A DNA stretch of 64,000 bases from Thiobacillus denitrificans DSM 12475 (lineage in GTDB: Bacteria > Pseudomonadota > Gammaproteobacteria > Burkholderiales > Thiobacillaceae): contig NZ_AQWL01000002.1 of the NCBI RefSeq assembly GCF_000376425.1, forward strand, positions 330,574-394,573, written 5' to 3'. Made by a program: the position numbers and the translations under genes. Positions 47,534-57,078 of this stretch are shown one piece after another. A model generated the notes under the pieces. The model saw nothing but the letters and a program-made list of their open reading frames with translations, searched no databases and was not told where the DNA came from. Position 1 is the first letter of the stretch. The number at the start of each line of letters is the position of its first letter.

Positions 47534-49077
47534 ACGCCCTGCCTGATTCCCTTCCATCGACGGCACGCAACGGATGGCTGCTGCCGGCTGTGCTGACCCT
47601 GGGTGTCCTGCTGCTGCTCGGCGCCGCGTTCTGGCCGACCGTGCATTCGATGATCGAGGTGTGGGATCGTTCGGAGACCTTCACGCACGGCTACCTGGTC
47701 TTTCCCATCAGCGCCTGGCTGATCTGGCGTCAGCGCGATGTGCTGGCGCAGATCCGGCCGCGTCCTGACCTGCGCGGGCTGCTGCTGCTGGCGGCGGCCG
47801 GCGCCGGCTGGCTGCTGGCCGACGCCGGCAGCGTCAACGTTGCTGCGCAATACGCGTTCGTCGCCATGCTGATTGCCGCGGTGTGGTCATTGCTCGGCGC
47901 GGCTTTCGTGCGAGCCGCCTTCTTTCCGCTGATGTTCCTGCTGTTCGCCGTGCCGATGGGCGAGTTCCTGATCCAGCCGCTGATGGGGGTCACGGCCGAT
48001 TTCACCGTGGCGATGCTGCAGGCCACCGGCATTCCGGTGTACCGCGAAGGCACGTTTTTCAGCATCCCGAGCGGCGACTGGTCGGTGGTCGAAGGCTGCT
48101 CCGGCCTGCGCTATCTGATCGCCTCGGTCACGCTCGGCGTGCTGTACGCCTATCTCACCTATCGTTCGTGGAAACGTCGGTTGCTGTTCTCGCTCGCCGC
48201 CATCGTCGTGCCGATCTTCGCCAACAGCGGGCGCGCCTACCTGATCGTGATGATCGCCCACCTGTCCGACATGAAGCTGGCGCTGGGCATCGATCATTAC
48301 ATTTACGGCTGGGTGTTTTTCGGCCTCGTCATGCTGCTACTGTTCTGGATCGGCAGTTTCTGGCGCGAAGACGAGCAGCCCGCGCCCGCTGCCGCGCCCG
48401 GGCTTGCGTCGTCCGCAGACGGCGCCGCTGCGCGTCCGCTCCTGCCAGCGGCGATCGCGGCGCTGGCGGTGGCCGGCCTGTGGCCGGCTTACGCCAACTG
48501 GCTCGACGCGCGCGCGCTGCCGGCCATACCCGCATTGCAGGTTGAGGCGCAGGGCGGCTGGCAGCCCGGCGAGGAGTTCACCAGCTGGACGCCGCACTGG
48601 ATCGGCGCCGACCGCCAGCTGCGCCGCGCCTACACCCAGGCCGGCCGCAATGTGCTGCTCGAACTGAATTACTACGTCACCCAGCGGCAGGATGCCGAGC
48701 TCATCAACTCGCAGAATTTCATGATCCGGCAGAAAGATCCGCTGTGGTCGAACGTCGGCGAAACGCTCGCCACGGTTCAGATCGGCGGCATGACGCGCCA
48801 GGTGCGGCAGGCCAGGCTGCGCGGCAGCAATGGCCAGCGCCTGCTGGCGTGGCAGTGGAACCTGATCGACCGGCATGCCACCGTCAACGATCATCTGGCC
48901 AAGCTGGCCCTGGCCTCCGACCGGGTGCTGCTGAAACGCGACGACGGCCTGTCGGTGCTGATTGCCACGCCCTACGAGGATGCGGAGATCGAGACCGCGG
49001 CTGCCACACTGGGGCGCTTTGCCGCAGACATGGAACCCGCGATCGGGCGCACGCTCGACCAGGTTGACGGGCCGTGA
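47530..49077 (+). CDS. xrtA: Exosortase A (XrtA) with C-terminal EpsI-like domain
   Basis: The product is 515 residues. Eight or so membrane segments hold the catalytic residues: Cys190 in EGCSGLRYL, Arg235 in FANSGRAYL and His256 in GIDHYIYGW. A periplasmic EpsI-like domain follows (residues about 320-515). It cleaves PEP-CTERM tails from secreted proteins and may join them to the surface polymer. No protein with a PEP-CTERM tail is encoded in the window, so its targets lie elsewhere. The start overlaps the glycosyltransferase stop. Confidence 0.95.
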   Translation: MNALPDSLPSTARNGWLLPAVLTLGVLLLLGAAFWPTVHSMIEVWDRSETFTHGYLVFPISAWLIWRQRDVLAQIRPRPDLRGLLLLAAAGAGWLLADAGSVNVAAQYAFVAMLIAAVWSLLGAAFVRAAFFPLMFLLFAVPMGEFLIQPLMGVTADFTVAMLQATGIPVYREGTFFSIPSGDWSVVEGCSGLRYLIASVTLGVLYAYLTYRSWKRRLLFSLAAIVVPIFANSGRAYLIVMIAHLSDMKLALGIDHYIYGWVFFGLVMLLLFWIGSFWREDEQPAPAAAPGLASSADGAAARPLLPAAIAALAVAGLWPAYANWLDARALPAIPALQVEAQGGWQPGEEFTSWTPHWIGADRQLRRAYTQAGRNVLLELNYYVTQRQDAELINSQNFMIRQKDPLWSNVGETLATVQIGGMTRQVRQARLRGSNGQRLLAWQWNLIDRHATVNDHLAKLALASDRVLLKRDDGLSVLIATPYEDAEIETAAATLGRFAADMEPAIGRTLDQVDGP

Positions 49078-50204
49078 CCGCACACATCGTGCATGTCGTC
49101 CATCGCTTCGACACCGGCGGCATGGAAAACGGCATGGTCAATCTGTTCAACGTCTTGCCGCCGCAGCGCTACCGGCACACGGTGGTGGCGCTGACCGACT
49201 ACAGCGATTTCCGCCGGCGCATCGGCGCGCAGACGGTCGAATTCCATGCGCTGCAGCGCGCACCGGGGCACGGCCTCGGCTGGGCGGCGCGGCTGTGGAA
49301 ACTGTTGCGCCAGCTCAAGCCCGACCTGGTGCACACTCGCAATCTGGCCGCGCTGGAAGCGCAGTTTGTCGCCGCCGCCGCCGGCATTCGCGCCACCGTT
49401 CACGGCGAGCACGGGCGCGACGTGTTCGATCTCCATGGGCGCAACTGGAAATACAATTTGCTGCGCCGTGCGGCCCGGCCTTTGGTGTCAAACTATATTG
49501 CCGTGAGCCAGGATCTCGAAACCTGGCTGCGCCTGACCATCGGCGTGCCGCCGCACAAGCTGCATCAGATATACAACGGCGTCGACAGCGCGAAATTCCA
49601 TCCGCGTGCGGGGGCGCGGCCGGCGTTCGCTCACCCCGAGAGCATCGTTTTCGGCTCGGTGGGGCGCATGGTCGAGGTCAAGGATTACCCGATGCTTGTG
49701 CGTGCCTTCATCCAGCTGGTGCATCAACAGCCCGAGCGGGCCGAGCGCGCGCGCCTGGTCATCGTCGGCGAGGGCCCGGCGCGCGGAGTCTGCCAGGCAC
49801 TGCTGCAACAGGCCGGACTTGCGCATCTGGCCTGGCTGCCGGGCGAGCGCCACGACATTGCCGAGATCATGCGGGCGTTCGACGTGTTCGTGCTGCCCTC
49901 CAAAAACGAGGGCATCTCGAATACCGTCCTGGAAGCGCAGGCGAGCGGCCTCCCAGTGATCGCCACCGCGGTGGGCGGCAATGTCGAACTGGTGAAGGCG
50001 GGCGTCAACGGCATGCTGGTGGCGCCGGGCAACGTCAACGACATGGCACAGGCCTTGCTCGGGTATCTGGACGCGCCGGCGCGCATCGCCGAACATGGCG
50101 GGCAGGCGCGGCGACAGGCCGAGCAGCGCTTCAGCATTGCGGCCATGGCCGAGGCCTACGCCAGGGTATACGATCGAACGCTGGGGCGCCGTCAGGCGGC
50201 CTGA
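49074..50204 (+). CDS. TIGR03088-type XrtA-system glycosyltransferase
   Basis: The product is 376 residues from a GTG overlapping the xrtA stop. GT4 features are HVVHRFDTGGMENGMVNLFN at the start and LPSKNEGISNTVLEAQASGLPVIAT at the donor site. The subfamily is specific to exosortase A loci. It adds a sugar to the growing EPS repeat unit at the cytoplasmic face. Confidence 0.93.
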   Translation: MTAHIVHVVHRFDTGGMENGMVNLFNVLPPQRYRHTVVALTDYSDFRRRIGAQTVEFHALQRAPGHGLGWAARLWKLLRQLKPDLVHTRNLAALEAQFVAAAAGIRATVHGEHGRDVFDLHGRNWKYNLLRRAARPLVSNYIAVSQDLETWLRLTIGVPPHKLHQIYNGVDSAKFHPRAGARPAFAHPESIVFGSVGRMVEVKDYPMLVRAFIQLVHQQPERAERARLVIVGEGPARGVCQALLQQAGLAHLAWLPGERHDIAEIMRAFDVFVLPSKNEGISNTVLEAQASGLPVIATAVGGNVELVKAGVNGMLVAPGNVNDMAQALLGYLDAPARIAEHGGQARRQAEQRFSIAAMAEAYARVYDRTLGRRQAA

Positions 50205-50237
50205 AAACTCGACAGAAACAGGGGCAAGCGACAAGTT

Positions 50238-52157
50238 ATGTGCGGCATCACCGGTATTTTCGACACCAGCGGCGCGGACGAGATTCCGCGCGAACTGCTG
50301 CATCGCATGAACGAAACCCAGTTTCACCGCGGCCCCGACGAAGGCGGCCTGCATCTGGAGCCCGGCGTGGGGCTGGGGCACCGACGGCTATCGATCATCG
50401 ACCTGTCCAGCGGCCAGCAGCCGCTGTTCAACGAAGACGGCTCGGTGGTGGTCGTGTTCAACGGCGAAATCTACAATTTCCAGGAACTGGTGCCCGAGCT
50501 CGAAGCGCTTGGCCACGTCTTCCGTACCCATTCCGACACCGAAGTCATCGTCCACGCCTGGGAGGCCTGGGGCGAAGCCTGTGTTGCGCGCTTTCGCGGC
50601 ATGTTCGCGTTCGCGCTGTGGGACCGCAAGCAGGAAACGCTGTTCGTGGTGCGCGACCGTTTCGGCGTCAAACCGCTGTATTACGCTTTTCTCGACAGCG
50701 GCGAGTTCATTTTCGGCTCGGAGCTGAAATCGCTGATGGCGCATCCCTGCCTGGCGCGCGACATCGACCCGCTGGCGGTCGAGGAGTATTTCGCCTACGG
50801 CTACGTGCCCGAGCCGCGCACCATTTTCAAGCGCGCGTACAAACTGCCGCCGGGGTTCACGCTCACGCTCAAGCGCGGCCAGGCGCGCGCATTGCCCAGG
50901 CAGTACTGGGACATGCCTTTTACGCCGGTGGCGGTGAAGGACGAGGCCGACGCGATGGACGAGCTGGTCGAGCGGATGAAGGAATCGGTGCGCCTGCGCA
51001 TGATCGCCGACGTGCCGCTCGGCGCGTTCCTGTCGGGCGGGGTCGATTCCAGCGCAGTGGTGGCGATGATGGCCACGCAATCCTCCACCCCGGTGAACAC
51101 CTGCTCGATCGGCTTCGACGACCCGGCCTTCGACGAGATCGCGTTCGCGCAGCAGGTGGCCGACCGCTACCGCACGCGGCATCACGTCGAAACCGTCGCC
51201 GCCGACGACTTCAGCCTGGTCGACAAGCTCGCCCGGGTATACGACGAGCCCTATGCCGATTCGTCCGCACTGCCGACCTACCGGGTGTGCGAGCTGGCGA
51301 GGAAGCACGTGAAGGTCGCGTTGTCGGGCGACGGCGGCGACGAGCATTTCGCCGGCTACCGGCGCTACCGCTGGTTCCGCTACGAAGAACGCATGCGCGC
51401 TGCGATGCCGCTCGCGCTGCGGCGCCCGCTGTTCGGTACGCTCGGCAGGCTGTATCCGAAAGCCGACTGGGCGCCCAGGGTGCTGCGCGCCAAGACCACC
51501 TTCGAGGCACTGGCGCGCGATACGGTCGAGGGTTATTTCCACGGCGTTTCGCTGCTGTCGGATGCGCAGCGCAGACAGCTGTTTTCGCCGTCGTTCAAAC
51601 GCGAGCTGCAGGGCTACGAAGCGGTGGAAGTGCTGCGCCGCCATGCGGCGGTGGCGCCCACCGACGATCCCCTGTCGCTGGTGCAGTATCTCGACATGAA
51701 GACCTATCTGGTCGGCGACATCCTCACCAAGGTCGACCGCGCCAGTATGGCACATGCGCTCGAAGTGCGCGAACCGCTGCTCGACCACGAGCTGATGGGC
51801 TGGGTGTCGGGGCTGCCCACCGATCTCAAGCTGCGCGGCACCGAGGGTAAATACCTGCTGAAAAAGGCGATGGAGCCGTATCTGCCGCACGACGTGCTGT
51901 ACCGCCGGAAAATGGGATTCTCGGTGCCGCTGGCCGCCTGGTTCCGTGGCCCGCTGGCCGCCACCATTCGCGGCGTGGTGCTGGGCGAGCGGCTGGCTTC
52001 CACCGGCCTGTTCAATCGGGATTTTCTGCGCAAGGCGGTCGAGGCCCATCAATCCGGCCAGCGCGATTATTCGGTGATTCTGTGGACGGTGCTGATGTTC
52101 GACGCTTTCCTGGCGCAGGTGCTGGGCATGGACGACACGCAGCGCGAGGCGGCATGA
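50238..52157 (+). CDS. XrtA-system amidotransferase 1 (asparagine-synthase-like)
   Basis: The product is 639 residues. The N-terminal glutaminase domain begins MCGITGIFDTS, so the Cys2 nucleophile is present. The synthase domain has the ATP-pyrophosphatase loop LSGGVDSSAV. It probably amidates a sugar acid or acyl group in EPS, a guess from family association. Compare the second copy at 58399-60225, which lacks the cysteine. Confidence 0.95.
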   Translation: MCGITGIFDTSGADEIPRELLHRMNETQFHRGPDEGGLHLEPGVGLGHRRLSIIDLSSGQQPLFNEDGSVVVVFNGEIYNFQELVPELEALGHVFRTHSDTEVIVHAWEAWGEACVARFRGMFAFALWDRKQETLFVVRDRFGVKPLYYAFLDSGEFIFGSELKSLMAHPCLARDIDPLAVEEYFAYGYVPEPRTIFKRAYKLPPGFTLTLKRGQARALPRQYWDMPFTPVAVKDEADAMDELVERMKESVRLRMIADVPLGAFLSGGVDSSAVVAMMATQSSTPVNTCSIGFDDPAFDEIAFAQQVADRYRTRHHVETVAADDFSLVDKLARVYDEPYADSSALPTYRVCELARKHVKVALSGDGGDEHFAGYRRYRWFRYEERMRAAMPLALRRPLFGTLGRLYPKADWAPRVLRAKTTFEALARDTVEGYFHGVSLLSDAQRRQLFSPSFKRELQGYEAVEVLRRHAAVAPTDDPLSLVQYLDMKTYLVGDILTKVDRASMAHALEVREPLLDHELMGWVSGLPTDLKLRGTEGKYLLKKAMEPYLPHDVLYRRKMGFSVPLAAWFRGPLAATIRGVVLGERLASTGLFNRDFLRKAVEAHQSGQRDYSVILWTVLMFDAFLAQVLGMDDTQREAA

Positions 52158-53380
52158 AGATCCTGCACGTATTCGACCACACCCTGCCGCTGCATTCCGG
52201 CTATACCTTCCGCAGCGCGGCGATCCTGCGCAACCAGCGCAAGCTGGGCTGGCAGACCTGGCACCTGTCCGGCCCCAAGCAGATCGACTGCAGCGTGCTG
52301 GAAGAGGACGCCGACGGCCTGCATTTTTACCGCACGCCGAAACCGTCCGGGCTGCTCGCCCGGCTGCCAGGCGGCGACCCTTTCGCAGTGATGCGCGCGA
52401 TTGAAAAGCGCCTGCTGGCGCTGGCACGCGAGCTACAGCCCGACGTCATCCACGCGCATTCGCCGGTGCTCGACGCGGTGCCGGCGATACGCGTCGGGCG
52501 CAAGCTGGGCATTCCGGTGGTGTATGAAATCCGTGCGTTCTGGGAGGACGCCGCGGTCGATCACGGCAGCACGAAAGAAGGCAGCCTGCGCTATACCCTG
52601 ACGCGTGCGCTGGAAACCTGGGCGGTTAAAAATGCCGACGCGGTGACGGTCATTTGTGAAGGCCTGCGCCACGACCTCGTCGCGCGCGGCATCGCACGCG
52701 GCAAGATCACCGTCATCCCGAATGCGGTCGACATCGACCAATTCGCCGTCGGCGGCAAGCCCGACGCCGGGCTGAAGCTGAAGCTCGGTCTTGGCACCAG
52801 CCGGATGCTCGGCTTCATCGGTTCGTTCTATGCCTACGAAGGACTCGACCTGCTGCTCGATGCGCTGCCGGCGATTCTGAAACAGATACCCGACGTGAAG
52901 GTGCTGCTGGTCGGCGGCGGGCCGCAGGAGGCAGCCTTGAAACGGCAGGTGATGGCGCTCGATCTGAAAGAGCGGGTGGTGTTCACCGGGCGGGTGCCGC
53001 ACGCCGAGGTGAACCGCTACTACGACCTGATCGACGTGCTGGTGTATGCGCGCCACCCGATGCGGCTGACCGAGCTGGTCACGCCGCTGAAGCCGCTGGA
53101 AGCGATGGCGCAGGGGCGGCTGATGGTGGCGTCCGATGTCGGCGGCCACAAGGAGCTGATCCAGGACGGCAAGACCGGCACGCTGTTCCAGGCGGGCAAT
53201 GCCGGAGATCTCGCCAGCAAGGTGGTGGCGCTGCTGAAGTACGAGCAGGGCTGGGACCGCATGAAGAAGAACGGCCGCCAGTTCGTGGAATCCGAACGCA
53301 ACTGGGCGGCCAGCGTGGCGCGTTATCGGGGGGTGTACGGCAGCCTCGTGAATCCGGGCATGGAGGCGGTGCTTGGCTGA
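52154..53380 (+). CDS. TIGR04063-type XrtA-system glycosyltransferase
   Basis: The product is 408 residues from ATG 52154, overlapping the amidotransferase stop. GT4 signature: HVFDHTLPLHSGYTFRSAAIL start and RLTELVTPLKPLEAMAQGRLMVASDVGG donor site. It is a family found with exosortase A. It is followed by a further GT overlapping by eight bases. Confidence 0.94.
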   Translation: MKILHVFDHTLPLHSGYTFRSAAILRNQRKLGWQTWHLSGPKQIDCSVLEEDADGLHFYRTPKPSGLLARLPGGDPFAVMRAIEKRLLALARELQPDVIHAHSPVLDAVPAIRVGRKLGIPVVYEIRAFWEDAAVDHGSTKEGSLRYTLTRALETWAVKNADAVTVICEGLRHDLVARGIARGKITVIPNAVDIDQFAVGGKPDAGLKLKLGLGTSRMLGFIGSFYAYEGLDLLLDALPAILKQIPDVKVLLVGGGPQEAALKRQVMALDLKERVVFTGRVPHAEVNRYYDLIDVLVYARHPMRLTELVTPLKPLEAMAQGRLMVASDVGGHKELIQDGKTGTLFQAGNAGDLASKVVALLKYEQGWDRMKKNGRQFVESERNWAASVARYRGVYGSLVNPGMEAVLG

Positions 53381-54632
53381 GACAGGCACAGTTGAACCGC
53401 ACCGGGTCGACCTGGTCGTGTTCAGTGCACTCTTCCCCAGCGTAGCACGCCCCGGCGCCGGCCTGTTCATTCGCGAGCGCATGTTCCGTGTGGCGCAGCA
53501 TCGGCCGCTTGCCGTCGTTTCGCCGCAGCCGTGGTTTCCCGGCCAGTCGCTGATCCGCCGGCTGCGTCCCGGCTACCGTCCGCCGGCGCCGGCGCTGGAA
53601 ATCCAGCAGGGCATCCGCGTCTATCATCCGCGCTTTCTGGCGCTGCCCGGGCTGCTGCGCCGGCTGGACGGCATGGCGATGGCGCTGGGCAGTTTTTTCC
53701 TGCTGCGCCGCCTGCGGGCCGAGGGCGCACGCCTGATCGATGCCCACTTCGCCTACCCCGACGGCGAGGCCGCTGTCCGGCTGGGGCGCTGGCTCGACCT
53801 GCCGGTGACGATCACCCTGCGCGGCACCGAAGTGCCGCATAGCCGCGATCCGGTGCTGCGCCCGCGCCTGGCACGTACGCTCAAGGCCGCCACGCGGGTG
53901 TTCTCGGTATCCGATTCCCTGCGCCGGCTGGCGCTCGAGCTCGGCGCCGCCGCCGAAAAAACCGAAGTCGTCGGCAACGGCGTGGATACCGGAATTTTCC
54001 AGCCGGTCGACCGGGCCGCCGCGCGCGCCAGGTTCGAACTGCCGGCCGGCGCGCACGTGCTGATCTCGGTGGGGGGGCTGGTCGAGCGCAAGGGCATGCA
54101 CCGCGTCATCGACTGCCTGCCGGCGCTGCTCATGCGCCACCCGGATCTGCATTACCTCATCGTCGGCGGCGGCAGCCCGGAAGGCGACACGCGTCCCGAA
54201 CTCGATGCGCAGGCTGCGCGGCTGGGCCTGGCCGGGCGCGTGCACTTTCTCGGCGCGCTGCCGCCGGAGGAGCTCAAGTGGCCGTTGTCGGCATCCGATG
54301 TGTTCGTGCTGGCGACCCGCAACGAAGGCTGGGCCAATGTATTTCTCGAGGCCATGGCCTGCGGCCTGCCGGTCGTCACCACCGACGTCGGCGGCAATGC
54401 CGAGGTGGTCTGCCGCGCCGAGCTCGGCAGCGTGGTGCCGTTCGGCGACGCGGCGGCCTTGCAGCAGGCGCTGGACGCCGCGCTGAATACGCACTGGAAT
54501 CGCGCCGCGATCCTCGAATACGCCCGTGCCAATCAGTGGGACAAGCGCGTGGCGCAGCTGCTGGGTGCATTCGAGCAGGTGCTGGCGAGACCGCCGGAAT
54601 CGATCCATCCAAGCGCCGCAGCCGCCGAATGA
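53373..54632 (+). CDS. Glycosyltransferase family 4
   Basis: The product is 419 residues from a TTG inside the preceding gene's end. It has a GT-B fold with the donor-site motif RNEGWANVFLEAMACGLPVVTTDVGGN. It is not a named exosortase subfamily that I can assign, so sugar specificity is unknown. It overlaps the sulfotransferase ATG by four bases, so both belong to the same operon. Confidence 0.92.
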   Translation: MAETGTVEPHRVDLVVFSALFPSVARPGAGLFIRERMFRVAQHRPLAVVSPQPWFPGQSLIRRLRPGYRPPAPALEIQQGIRVYHPRFLALPGLLRRLDGMAMALGSFFLLRRLRAEGARLIDAHFAYPDGEAAVRLGRWLDLPVTITLRGTEVPHSRDPVLRPRLARTLKAATRVFSVSDSLRRLALELGAAAEKTEVVGNGVDTGIFQPVDRAAARARFELPAGAHVLISVGGLVERKGMHRVIDCLPALLMRHPDLHYLIVGGGSPEGDTRPELDAQAARLGLAGRVHFLGALPPEELKWPLSASDVFVLATRNEGWANVFLEAMACGLPVVTTDVGGNAEVVCRAELGSVVPFGDAAALQQALDAALNTHWNRAAILEYARANQWDKRVAQLLGAFEQVLARPPESIHPSAAAAE

Positions 54633-55477
54633 CAAACCAGGCCAAACCCGCCACCGGCCATGACGCCCGCAGCCTGCCTGTGCGCATCCGGCATGCGCTG
54701 TGGCGGCACGCCAAGGCGCTGCGCCAGCGCGTGCTGCCGCGCCCGCTCGCGCAGCATGTGTTCGTTGCCGGGATGCAGGGCTCCGGCACCAACCTCTTGA
54801 TGGACGTGCTGGATGCCAGCGCGATGACCCGGGTGTTCCACGAGACCGACCCGCGTGCGTTCGAGCGGTACGAGATGCGCGATCAGGCCGTGATCCGGCA
54901 GCTTGCGCTGCGATGCCCGGCGCCGGTTTTCGTGATCAAGGCATTGTGTGAACTCGATCGCGTCAAGGCCTTGATGGATGCGTTCGCGCCCGCGAAAACC
55001 CTGTGGGTCGTGCGCGACTGGCGCGACAGCGTCAGCTCGACGATCAAGTCTTTCGGCAATTTTGTGCCGCAATGGCAGCGTCTGGCGCATGGCGATGCAA
55101 GCGACTGGCGCGGACGCGGCATGTCGCCCGCCACCCGTGAACTGCTTGCCGCGCTGTACCGTCCGGAGGCCAGCGAAGCCGAGGGCGCGGCCATCATGTG
55201 GTTTTATCGCAATGCGCTGTTTTTCGAACAGCAGCTGGCCGCCGATGCGCGCGTGCGCGTCGTTTTTTATGAAGACATGGTGCAACAGCCGTTGCGTGAA
55301 GTCGCAGCGGTGTACGATTTTCTCGGCCTGCCTGGCTTCAATGCGGCGACTGCCGGGCGCATCCATGCGCGGTCGGTGAAGCGCCGCCGCCCGCCCGACA
55401 TTGCGCCTGCCGTGATCGGCCTGTGCGACGAATTGCTGGAGCGCTTCAGGGCGCTGCCCCGGAGGACGCCGTCATGA
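54629..55477 (+). CDS. Sulfotransferase-like protein (first copy)
   Basis: The product is 282 residues. The PAPS 5'-phosphosulfate loop FVAGMQGSGTNLLMDVL lies near residues 45-60 and a 3'-phosphate motif region VVRDWRDSVSSTIKSFGNF follows. A basic N-terminus precedes it. It probably sulfates a sugar in the EPS. It is coupled by overlap to the CapK-like gene. Confidence 0.85.
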   Translation: MTNQAKPATGHDARSLPVRIRHALWRHAKALRQRVLPRPLAQHVFVAGMQGSGTNLLMDVLDASAMTRVFHETDPRAFERYEMRDQAVIRQLALRCPAPVFVIKALCELDRVKALMDAFAPAKTLWVVRDWRDSVSSTIKSFGNFVPQWQRLAHGDASDWRGRGMSPATRELLAALYRPEASEAEGAAIMWFYRNALFFEQQLAADARVRVVFYEDMVQQPLREVAAVYDFLGLPGFNAATAGRIHARSVKRRRPPDIAPAVIGLCDELLERFRALPRRTPS

Positions 55478-56850
55478 GCGTTCCCGCCTGGCTTGCCCGC
55501 GGCGTGTTTCGCGCCCAGGAGGCGGCGATGCAGCGGCCGACCTTCGCCGTGCTTGCCGAACTGGAACGCACGCAATGGCTGTCGCGCAGCGAGATGCTGG
55601 ATTATCAGACCGGGCATCTCAACGTGTTGCTGCAGGGCGCCCTGGCGCACAGCCCGTGGCATGCGGACAGGCTGCAGGCCGCCGGGCTGGCCGATGCCGT
55701 CAGGGCCGGGGCGGTGTTGCCGAGCGACTTGCCGCGCCTGCCGACGATGGACAAGCGCGACGCCCGCGACAACGTCGAGCGGCTGGTGTGGCGCGCCGCA
55801 CCGGGCGGGGTGTTCCCCTACACCACCGGCGGTTCCAGCGGCGAGCCGCTGATTTTCCATTTCGGCCGCGCACGCCAGGCTGCCGACGCCGCCGGGCGGC
55901 TGCGCGCGCGCCGCTGGTGGGGCGTCAATCCGGGCGAGCGTGAGGTGTACCTGTGGGGCGCACCGGTGGAGTTGAACAAGACCGACCGCATCAAATCCCT
56001 GCGTGACCGCCTGGTCAACCAGTTGCTGCTGAATGCGTTCGAGATGTCGCCTGCGCGCATGGACGATTACCTGCAGGCGATCCAGGCATGGAATCCGAAA
56101 GCGATTTACGGCTATGCCAGCAGCCTGGCGCTGCTGGCCGCCCATGCCGAAGCGCGCGGCAGCCGGCCGAAGCTGGCCGCATTGCGTGTGGTGAGCAGCA
56201 CAGGCGAGCCGCTGTTTCCGCATCAGCGCGAGTTGATCGAACGCGTGTTCGGGGTGCCGGTCTCGGTCGAGTACGGCGCCCGCGATGCCGGGCTGATGGC
56301 GCTGCAGGCGCCGGAGGGGGCGCTGCTGCAGATGAGCGAGACGCATCTCATCGAAGTGCTGGATGCGGCGGGCAATCCGGCAGAGGAAGGCGAGGCGGTG
56401 ATCACCTGCCTGGTGTCGGCGGCGCAGCCCTTCATCCGCTACCGCACCGGCGATGTGGTCAGGCGTTCGGGGCGGGCCGACCCCGGCGGTCGCGGTCTCG
56501 CCGTGCTGGATGCGGTGGTGGGGCGGCAGACCGATTTCATCGTCGCCGCCGACGGCCGCATCATGCATGCGCTGGCGGTAATTTACGTGCTGCGCGCAAT
56601 CCCCGGCGTGGGCCAGTTCAAGCTGATCCAGCACGCGGTCGACCGGCTGGAGGTGCAGGTGGTGCCGGATGCGCGCTGGAGCGACGCAGCGCGCGAGGCG
56701 ATCCTGCATGGGTTGCGTGCACGTCTGGGCGCCACGCTGGTCGTCGATCTGAACATGCTGGATACGATCGCGCCGGAAGCCTCGGGCAAACACCGCTACG
56801 TCGTCAGCCACGTCCCCCTGCACGGTGCGCTGGCGCAAGCTGTTGCCTGA
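55474..56850 (+). CDS. PaaK/CapK-like adenylate-forming enzyme
   Basis: The product is 458 residues from ATG 55474, inside the end of the sulfotransferase gene. The adenylation core has YTTGGSSGEPLIFHFGR and EYGARDAGLMALQ, and ends with RYRTGDVV. Such enzymes in capsule loci (CapK-type) may activate an acyl or amino-acid group. Here that group would be attached to the polymer, but the substrate cannot be told from sequence. Confidence 0.87.
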   Translation: MSVPAWLARGVFRAQEAAMQRPTFAVLAELERTQWLSRSEMLDYQTGHLNVLLQGALAHSPWHADRLQAAGLADAVRAGAVLPSDLPRLPTMDKRDARDNVERLVWRAAPGGVFPYTTGGSSGEPLIFHFGRARQAADAAGRLRARRWWGVNPGEREVYLWGAPVELNKTDRIKSLRDRLVNQLLLNAFEMSPARMDDYLQAIQAWNPKAIYGYASSLALLAAHAEARGSRPKLAALRVVSSTGEPLFPHQRELIERVFGVPVSVEYGARDAGLMALQAPEGALLQMSETHLIEVLDAAGNPAEEGEAVITCLVSAAQPFIRYRTGDVVRRSGRADPGGRGLAVLDAVVGRQTDFIVAADGRIMHALAVIYVLRAIPGVGQFKLIQHAVDRLEVQVVPDARWSDAAREAILHGLRARLGATLVVDLNMLDTIAPEASGKHRYVVSHVPLHGALAQAVA

Positions 56851-56859
56851 ATCGCGCGC

Positions 56860-57078
56860 ATGAAACCGGCCGCCTGGTTCGAACTGCCGATGCGCCGCGA
56901 ACCCTGGTGCCCGCCGGCCCGGATCAGGCGCAACCGGCGCACGGCGGAGAGCGAGCCTGCCCTGCGCGCTGCGTTGCAATTGTGTACCCTGAATGCTGAA
57001 TACCTTGCCGATGCCCTGATGATGAATATGGCGGACATCACGATTTCACCGATGGCGCAGAAAACCCAATCCGTATGA
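56860..57078 (+). CDS. Small open frame of doubtful coding status
   Basis: Seventy-two codons fill the gap between the CapK-like gene and the O-ligase, and the stop overlaps the ligase ATG by four bases. No family, signal or strong ribosome site is seen, and the N-terminal half is Arg/Pro-rich. It may instead be a leader region carrying a promoter for the next gene. I list it because 219 bases otherwise lack a gene. Confidence 0.3.
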   Translation: MKPAAWFELPMRREPWCPPARIRRNRRTAESEPALRAALQLCTLNAEYLADALMMNMADITISPMAQKTQSV

